From positions 4,649,501-4,713,500 of the forward strand of contig NZ_CP048810.1 in the NCBI RefSeq assembly GCF_013347965.1: a stretch of DNA of 64,000 nucleotides, in the 5' to 3' direction. The notes beneath the pieces were generated by a model. That model was not told where the DNA came from. It searched no databases and was given only the letters and a program-made list of their open reading frames with translations. A program made the position numbers and the translations under genes. Shown here in pieces: positions 59,070 to 64,000 of this stretch (the stretch's first letter is position 1; each line of letters opens with the position of its first letter). Origin of the DNA: Pseudomonas bijieensis. Its GTDB lineage: Bacteria > Pseudomonadota > Gammaproteobacteria > Pseudomonadales > Pseudomonadaceae.

Positions 59070-60248
59070 TCAGCCCAGGTTCTTGCCGAGCAGTGCGTGG
59101 TACAGCTCGCTGTCGCCCAGGATCCCGACGACTTTCTGGTTATCGTGGAGCACCAGTTTGTTGCCGGTCTGGTAGCGGATCTGCAAGGCGTCGCGCATGC
59201 CGATGTTGGAGTCCACCAGGGTCGGACGGCGGCCCAGTTCCTCGACGGCTTGGCCGGGTACCCAGTTTTGCAGGTCCAGCGCCGCGCCGTTCTGCCGGGC
59301 GCCCTTGATGGTGTTGCCCTCGGCCAGGTCGAGCCAGGAGTCGCCGCCCGGGTCCAGGCACACCGAACCGTTGATGCGCTTGCAGTTGTCCAGGGTGCGC
59401 ATGAGGCTGCGACCGCAGAGGACGTTGAGCGGGTTGGTGTGGGCGACGAAAGTGCGCACGTAGTCGTCCGCCGGGTTCAGTACGATTTCTTCCGGCTTGC
59501 TGTACTGGATGATCCGGCCGTCTTTCATGATCGCGATGCGGCTGCCCAGCTTCAGGGCTTCGTCCAGGTCATGGCTGACGAACACGATGGTCTTGCTCAG
59601 CTTGCGTTGCAGTTCCAGCAGTTCGTCCTGCAGGCCCTGGCGGATCAGCGGGTCGAGCGCGGAGAAGGGTTCGTCCATCAGCAGGATGTCGGCGTCCATC
59701 GCCAGGGCGCGGGCCAGGCCGACCCGTTGCTGCATGCCGCCGGACAACTCGTCGGGCTTCTTGTTGCGCCACTGGGTCAGGCCCACCAGCTCAAGCTTTT
59801 CATCCACCAGCTTGCGCCGTTCCTTTTCCGGGCGGCCCTGCATTTCCAGGCCGAAGCTGATGTTCTCGCGCACTGTCAGCCAAGGCATCAGGGCGAACTT
59901 CTGGAACACCATGGCGATGCGCTTGGTGCGCATCATCTTCAGTTCGGCGGGGGTGCAGGACGCGATGTCGATCTGCCGGCCTTCGTGCTCGACGAACAGC
60001 TTGCCGCGGCTGACGGTGTTCAAGCCGTTGATGCAGCGCAGCAGGCTGGATTTGCCGGAGCCGGACAGGCCCATCAACACGCAGATTTCGCCTTTCTCGA
60101 TGTCCAGGCTGGCTTTTTCCACGCCGACGATTTGTCCGGTTTTCTTCAGGATTTCGTTGCGGGTCATGCCCTGGTCGAGCAGCTTGAGGGCCTCGCGCGG
60201 ATCCCTGGCGAAGATCACGTCAACGTCTTCAAAACGAATTATGCTCAT
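59070..60248 (-). CDS. cbcV: Choline/betaine/carnitine ABC transporter ATPase CbcV
   Basis: 392 residues. Walker A GLSGSGKSSLLRCING, signature LSGGMQQRVGLARALA, Walker B ILLMDEPFSALDP, switch His in FVSHDLDEAL. C-terminal tandem CBS-type domains (RDALQIRYQ ... NQKVVGILGDSELY), as in OpuAA/ProV-like ATPases. Its start overlaps the cbcW stop (ATGA). Confidence 0.95.
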   Translation of the reverse strand: MSIIRFEDVDVIFARDPREALKLLDQGMTRNEILKKTGQIVGVEKASLDIEKGEICVLMGLSGSGKSSLLRCINGLNTVSRGKLFVEHEGRQIDIASCTPAELKMMRTKRIAMVFQKFALMPWLTVRENISFGLEMQGRPEKERRKLVDEKLELVGLTQWRNKKPDELSGGMQQRVGLARALAMDADILLMDEPFSALDPLIRQGLQDELLELQRKLSKTIVFVSHDLDEALKLGSRIAIMKDGRIIQYSKPEEIVLNPADDYVRTFVAHTNPLNVLCGRSLMRTLDNCKRINGSVCLDPGGDSWLDLAEGNTIKGARQNGAALDLQNWVPGQAVEELGRRPTLVDSNIGMRDALQIRYQTGNKLVLHDNQKVVGILGDSELYHALLGKNLG

Positions 60249-61090
60249 GCGTCACCCCCTACTTTGGCGTCGGGTTGCTTGCAGATTCGGTCGAGCATGA
60301 TCGCCAGCAATACGATCGCCAGGCCGGCTTCGAAGCCCAGGGCGATATCAGCGGTGTTCAGTGCGTTGACCACGGGTTTGCCCAGGCCATCGGCACCCAC
60401 CAGCGCGGCGATCACCACCATCGACAACGACAGCATGATGCACTGGGTGATACCGGCCGCGATGCTCGGCATCGCATGGGGCAGTTCGATACGCGACAGC
60501 AGTTGGCGACGGGAGCAGCCGAAGGCTTTGCCGGCGTCCATCAGTTCGTCCGGAACGTCGCGGATGCCCAGGTAGGTCAGGCGGATGGGCGCGGCAATCG
60601 CGAACACCACCGTGGAGATCAGGCCCGGGACCACACCCAGACCGAAAAGGGTCAGGGTAGGAATGAGGTAAACGAAGGTCGGTACGGTCTGCATCAGATC
60701 GAGTACCGGACGCATCAGGGTGTAGAACATCGGCTTGTGCGCGGCAACAATGCCCAGCGGCACGCCGATCAGTACGCAAACCAGGGTCGCGAACAGCACC
60801 TGGGCGAGGGTTTCCATGGTCTCTTGCCAGTAACCCAGGTTGAGGATCAGCAGGAAAGACGCGATGACGAATACGGTCAGGCCCCATTTGCGCTGGATGA
60901 AATGCGCCAGTAGCGCGATGAGGCCGATCAGGGCCAACGGGTTGAACCAGGTCAGCGCAAACGTCACGCCGTGAATCATCGTTTCCAGGAACAGCGCGAT
61001 TGCGTCGAATGTGCTGGCGCCGTGTTGCGTCAACCATTCAACGAAGCCGGCGATGTACTGGCCTAAAGGTATTTTCTGATCAATGAGCAT
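60245..61090 (-). CDS. cbcW: Choline/betaine/carnitine ABC permease CbcW
   Basis: 281 residues, about six membrane helices. VCVLIGVPLGIVAAHKPMFY and the EAA-like loop GIRDVPDELMDAGKAFGCSR are the ProW-family permease signature. The start MLIDQKIPLGQYIAGF at 61090 is used; an in-frame ATG at 61108 is equally possible, as neither has a clear Shine-Dalgarno. It lies 71 bases after cbcX. Confidence 0.93.
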   Translation of the reverse strand: MLIDQKIPLGQYIAGFVEWLTQHGASTFDAIALFLETMIHGVTFALTWFNPLALIGLIALLAHFIQRKWGLTVFVIASFLLILNLGYWQETMETLAQVLFATLVCVLIGVPLGIVAAHKPMFYTLMRPVLDLMQTVPTFVYLIPTLTLFGLGVVPGLISTVVFAIAAPIRLTYLGIRDVPDELMDAGKAFGCSRRQLLSRIELPHAMPSIAAGITQCIMLSLSMVVIAALVGADGLGKPVVNALNTADIALGFEAGLAIVLLAIMLDRICKQPDAKVGGDA

Positions 61091-61161
61091 GGTAGTGAAC
61101 GTCCGCATGCAAGGGAATAAACAGCCCGGGCGAGCGAACCCGCCCGGCATAACATAAGCAG

Positions 61162-62109
61162 TTACTGCGCAAGTTTGGCTTTCACGGCTTCCAGGCCAGG
61201 TTTACCGTCAATGGTGGTCACGCCAGCCAACCAGGTATCGAGTACCTGTGGGTTTTTCTTCAGCCAGGCCTTGGCGGCGGCCTCAGGCTTCATCTTGTCG
61301 TCGAGCACGTTGCCCATCAGCGTGCTTTCCATGTCGACGGTGAACTCCAGGTTTTTCAACAGCTGGCCAACGTTGCTGCATTCCTGGCTGTAGCCCTTGC
61401 GGGTGTTGGTTGCCACGGTCGCGGCACCGAAGTCGGGGCCGAAGAAGTCGTCGCCGCCGGTCAGGTACTGGATCTTGAAGCGGGTGTTCATCGGGTGTGG
61501 CGCCCAGCCGAGGAACACCACATCGGTGCCACGCTTGGCGGCGCGGTCAACCTGCGAGAGCATGCCCGCTTCACTCGATTCGACGACTTTGAAGCCGGCG
61601 TCTTTCAGGCCGAAGGCGTTCTTTTCGATCATGCTCTGGATCAGGCGGTTGCCGTCGTTGCCGGGCTCGATCCCGTAGATCTTGCCGTCCAGTTCTTTCT
61701 TGAATTTGGGGATGTCGGCGAAGTCGTGCAGGCCCTTGTCATACAAGGCCTGGGGCACGGCGAGGGTGTACTTGGCGCCCTTGAGGTTGGTGCGCACGGT
61801 GTCCACGGTGCCGGCTTCGCGGTAGGCCTTGATGTCGTTTTCCATGGTCGGCATCCAGTTGCCGAGGAATACGTCCATGTTCTTGCCGTCGGCCAGGGAC
61901 TTGTAGGTCACCGGCACGGAAATCATGGTGGTCTTGGTCTTGTAGCCCAGAGCGTCGAGCACCACGCTGGTGGTGGCGGTGGTCACGGTGATGTCGGTCC
62001 AGCCGACATCGGAGAAGTTGACGGTTTTGCACTGTTCGGGTTCAGCAGCGTTGGCCAGCATCGGAAGACTCAGCATGGCGGCCAACAACAACGACGTGGA
62101 ACCTTTCAT
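61162..62109 (-). CDS. cbcX: Choline/quaternary amine periplasmic binding protein CbcX
   Basis: 315 residues. Signal peptide MKGSTSLLLAAMLSLPMLAN ends at NAAE. The OpuAC-type domain has TVNFSDVGWTDITVTTATTS, GNWMPTMENDIKAYREAG and GWAPHPMNTRFKIQYLTGG, with the aromatic residues that cage the quaternary ammonium group. CAGGAG precedes the ATG. First gene of the cbcXWV operon. In pseudomonads this transporter also accepts other binding proteins. Confidence 0.95.
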   Translation of the reverse strand: MKGSTSLLLAAMLSLPMLANAAEPEQCKTVNFSDVGWTDITVTTATTSVVLDALGYKTKTTMISVPVTYKSLADGKNMDVFLGNWMPTMENDIKAYREAGTVDTVRTNLKGAKYTLAVPQALYDKGLHDFADIPKFKKELDGKIYGIEPGNDGNRLIQSMIEKNAFGLKDAGFKVVESSEAGMLSQVDRAAKRGTDVVFLGWAPHPMNTRFKIQYLTGGDDFFGPDFGAATVATNTRKGYSQECSNVGQLLKNLEFTVDMESTLMGNVLDDKMKPEAAAKAWLKKNPQVLDTWLAGVTTIDGKPGLEAVKAKLAQ

Positions 62110-62534
62110 GGGTGGACTCCTGGTGTTTTATCGGCAGTGTCCTGTCAGGACAACCGCGCTTAATTGGATGTTGCGGTTGGTGGCGCGTGGGCACTCTCTG
62201 ACACGCGGCCTTGCAAACGAGCCGTAACCGATCATGTACCAGTGCAAATCTGACGCCTACAGGGTGGGTCGTATCCAGTACAGGGATGGTCGCATCCAGT
62301 GTCGGTGACGTCGTTTACAGATTTTTTCCGCCCCTGGAGGACCTCTGACACGCAGAAAAACGGCGCAAAACCGGGGTCGGGAAGGGGCGGCGCTGCCAGG
62401 CATGATTGCGTCGGTGTCAGACGTCGGGCCCCCAGGTAAAAACCGGATGATGCGGCCATCCCGGCGTTGAGCGTAGCAGCTCCGTCACCGGACGCTCCTG
62501 CGCCCGGATGTGCCTGTTCTGGAGGTTATCGGCA
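62110..62534. other. Divergent control region of cbcX and sda
   Basis: 425 bases with no gene. It holds the 21-base tandem repeat at 62260-62301 (listed separately) and must contain the cbcX promoter on the minus strand and the serine dehydratase promoter on the plus strand. Apart from the repeat I see no clear element. Confidence 0.6.
62260..62301. promoter_or_regulatory. 21-bp tandem direct repeat, candidate GbdR-type activator site
   Basis: Two adjacent 21-base copies, 17 of 21 positions equal, both containing GGTCG(T/C)ATCCAGT. Period 21 is two helical turns, typical of AraC-family activators. GbdR, an AraC-family regulator of betaine catabolism, is the expected controller of both flanking genes. 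Confidence 0.6.
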
Positions 62535-63911
62535 ATGGCAATCAGCGTTTTCGACTTGTTCAAAATCGGTATCGGCCCGTCCAGCTCCCACACCGTGGGG
62601 CCCATGCGTGCGGCGGCGCTGTTTGTTGAAGCGCTGAAGGCAAAGGCCCTGCTCAATGACGTGCGTCGGGTCGAGGTGCAGTTGTTTGGTTCGCTGTCGG
62701 CCACCGGTATCGGTCACGGCAGCGACAACGCTGTGATCATGGGCTTGATGGGCGAGTGGCCGGACGCAATCGACCCGTCGCAGATCGGCCCGCGTATCGG
62801 GCGGCTGCGCGAAACCCAGACCCTGCTGCTCGACGGTCGTCTGTCGGTGCCGTTCATCTGGTCCCGGGACATGCGCCTGATCGACGAGAACCTGCCATTC
62901 CATCCCAATGCCATGACCCTGGTGGCCGAGGGCGCCAACGGCGAGTTGCACCGTGACACTTATTACTCGGTGGGCGGTGGCTTTGTCGTCGATCAGGCCC
63001 AGGCCTCCAGCGGCGTAGTGGATCTGGACAGCACTGAGCTGCCTTATGATTTCTCCAGTGCCGAAGAATTGCTTGAGTTGTGCCGTATCCACAACTTGCG
63101 GGTGGCCGAGTTGATGCTGGCCAACGAAAAGGTCTGGCGCTCCGAGGATGAGATTCGTAGCGGCCTGATGAAACTGTGGCGGGCCATGCAGGATTGCGTC
63201 GAACAGGGCCTCAAGCATGAAGGCATCCTGCCCGGCGGTTTGAATGTGCGCCGGCGTGCGGCCAAGTTGCACCGCAGCCTGCAAGAGCTGAACAAACCCA
63301 ATGTCATTGGCTCGACCCTCAGTGCCATGGAATGGGTCAACCTGTTCGCCCTGGCGGTCAACGAGGAGAACGCCGCCGGTGGGCGCATGGTCACGGCGCC
63401 GACCAACGGTGCGGCGGGGATCATTCCGGCGGTGCTGCATTACTTCATGAAATTCAGCGAAGCGGTCACCGATGCCAACGTCGTGGATTATTTCCTCGGT
63501 GCGGCGGCCGTCGGGATCCTGTGCAAGAAGAACGCGTCGATCTCCGGTGCCGAAGTCGGTTGCCAGGGCGAGGTGGGATCGGCTTGCGCCATGGCGGCGG
63601 CAGGCCTGGCGGAGATCCTCGGGGCCTCGCCGGAACAGCTGTGCAACGCGGCGGAAATCGGCCTGGAGCACAACCTGGGCCTGACTTGCGACCCGGTGGG
63701 TGGCCTGGTGCAGGTGCCCTGCATCGAGCGCAACGCGATTGCCGCGGTGAAAGCCATCAACGCCGCGCAAATGGCTCTGCGCGGGGATGGCCAGCATTTC
63801 ATTTCCCTGGACCGGGTGATCCGCACCATGCGCGATACCGGTGCCGACATGCATGACAAATATAAAGAGACCTCGCGCGGCGGCTTGGCGGTCAGTGCGG
63901 TGGAGTGCTGA
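62535..63911 (+). CDS. sdaB: L-serine dehydratase, single-chain iron-sulfur type
   Basis: 458 residues. It deaminates serine to pyruvate using a 4Fe-4S cluster. [20 protein letters not shown] at the N-terminus (beta domain), [20 protein letters not shown] and [19 protein letters not shown] carry the cluster cysteines. GGAGG lies nine bases before the ATG at 62535. In P. aeruginosa the same position next to the cbc operon is under GbdR; serine is the end of the betaine-sarcosine-glycine route. Confidence 0.96.
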   Translation: MAISVFDLFKIGIGPSSSHTVGPMRAAALFVEALKAKALLNDVRRVEVQLFGSLSATGIGHGSDNAVIMGLMGEWPDAIDPSQIGPRIGRLRETQTLLLDGRLSVPFIWSRDMRLIDENLPFHPNAMTLVAEGANGELHRDTYYSVGGGFVVDQAQASSGVVDLDSTELPYDFSSAEELLELCRIHNLRVAELMLANEKVWRSEDEIRSGLMKLWRAMQDCVEQGLKHEGILPGGLNVRRRAAKLHRSLQELNKPNVIGSTLSAMEWVNLFALAVNEENAAGGRMVTAPTNGAAGIIPAVLHYFMKFSEAVTDANVVDYFLGAAAVGILCKKNASISGAEVGCQGEVGSACAMAAAGLAEILGASPEQLCNAAEIGLEHNLGLTCDPVGGLVQVPCIERNAIAAVKAINAAQMALRGDGQHFISLDRVIRTMRDTGADMHDKYKETSRGGLAVSAVEC

Positions 63912-63948
63912 GCTGCGTTCGCACAACCCTTTGTGACAAGAGGGACCC

Positions 63949-63974
63949 TGTGGAAGCAAGGCTTGCCCGCGATG
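63949..63974. repeat. REP unit, partner beyond the window
   Basis: tgtggaagcaaggcttgccc, a single slightly altered copy of the GCAAGGCTTGCCCGCGAT subfamily. Confidence 0.8.
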
Positions 63975-64000
63975 GCGGCAGTGGACTCAACATGGATGTC

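Overview
The window is chromosomal DNA from a Pseudomonas, most likely of the P. fluorescens group. This rests on G+C-rich coding, dense REP palindromes of typical pseudomonad sequence, and gene order. The metK / ArsR-type regulator / tkt / epd / pgk / two small lipoproteins / fba run and the betA-betB-betI ... cbcVWX / sda run both match the order known from P. aeruginosa. No tRNA, rRNA, CRISPR array or prophage was seen.

Layout. 1-9477: rsmE (cut by the window edge), bioA, an exported FAD amine oxidase with a histone-like tail, two tiny duplicated cysteine-containing exported proteins, cytochrome b561 with YceI, the helicase RhlE and a periplasmic binding protein. 9612-13942: a glycosyltransferase-like gene, then metF and ahcY of the methionine/SAM cycle, with a SAH riboswitch and promoter in front of ahcY. 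14146-24817: mixed housekeeping and accessory genes, including an FNT transporter, a full-length ExoU-like patatin phospholipase, MltA, a class II cytochrome c, LigB and several small transporters. 25040-33896: metK with an ArsR-methyltransferase regulator, divergent from the carbon genes tkt-epd-pgk-(lipoprotein-mliC)-fba. A perfect palindrome lies between the two sets.

33954-36242 is an accessory island. An IS110-family element whose transposase is split by a frameshift sits between two inverted arms of about 430 bp that carry REP sequences. 36250-39791 holds a DUF6124-type gene and three tandem PL7 alginate lyases without signal peptides, each with its own copied upstream region. 39925-51489: a REC-PAS-GGDEF-EAL protein, a YgjP-like peptidase with a small HTH protein, ElaA, a second solitary binding protein, a YccS-type membrane protein, a flavoprotein, DbpA and an MdtD-like exporter. 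51599-54394 is a TldD/TldE-type pair. 54628-63911 is choline/glycine betaine catabolism: betA, betB, betI with its operator, the Cbc ABC transporter and L-serine dehydratase.

The genes form two metabolic themes. The SAM cycle (metF, ahcY, metK, regulator) shows two apparent control layers, a SAH riboswitch and a candidate ArsR-type operator. Choline is imported (CbcXWV), oxidised (BetA, BetB) and, after conversion through glycine, ends at serine dehydratase.

Three reading-frame breaks in tldD-like and betA are all one extra C in a short C run. A fourth break, in the IS110 transposase, looks like one missing A in an A run. Sequencing or assembly error should be excluded before calling these genes dead.
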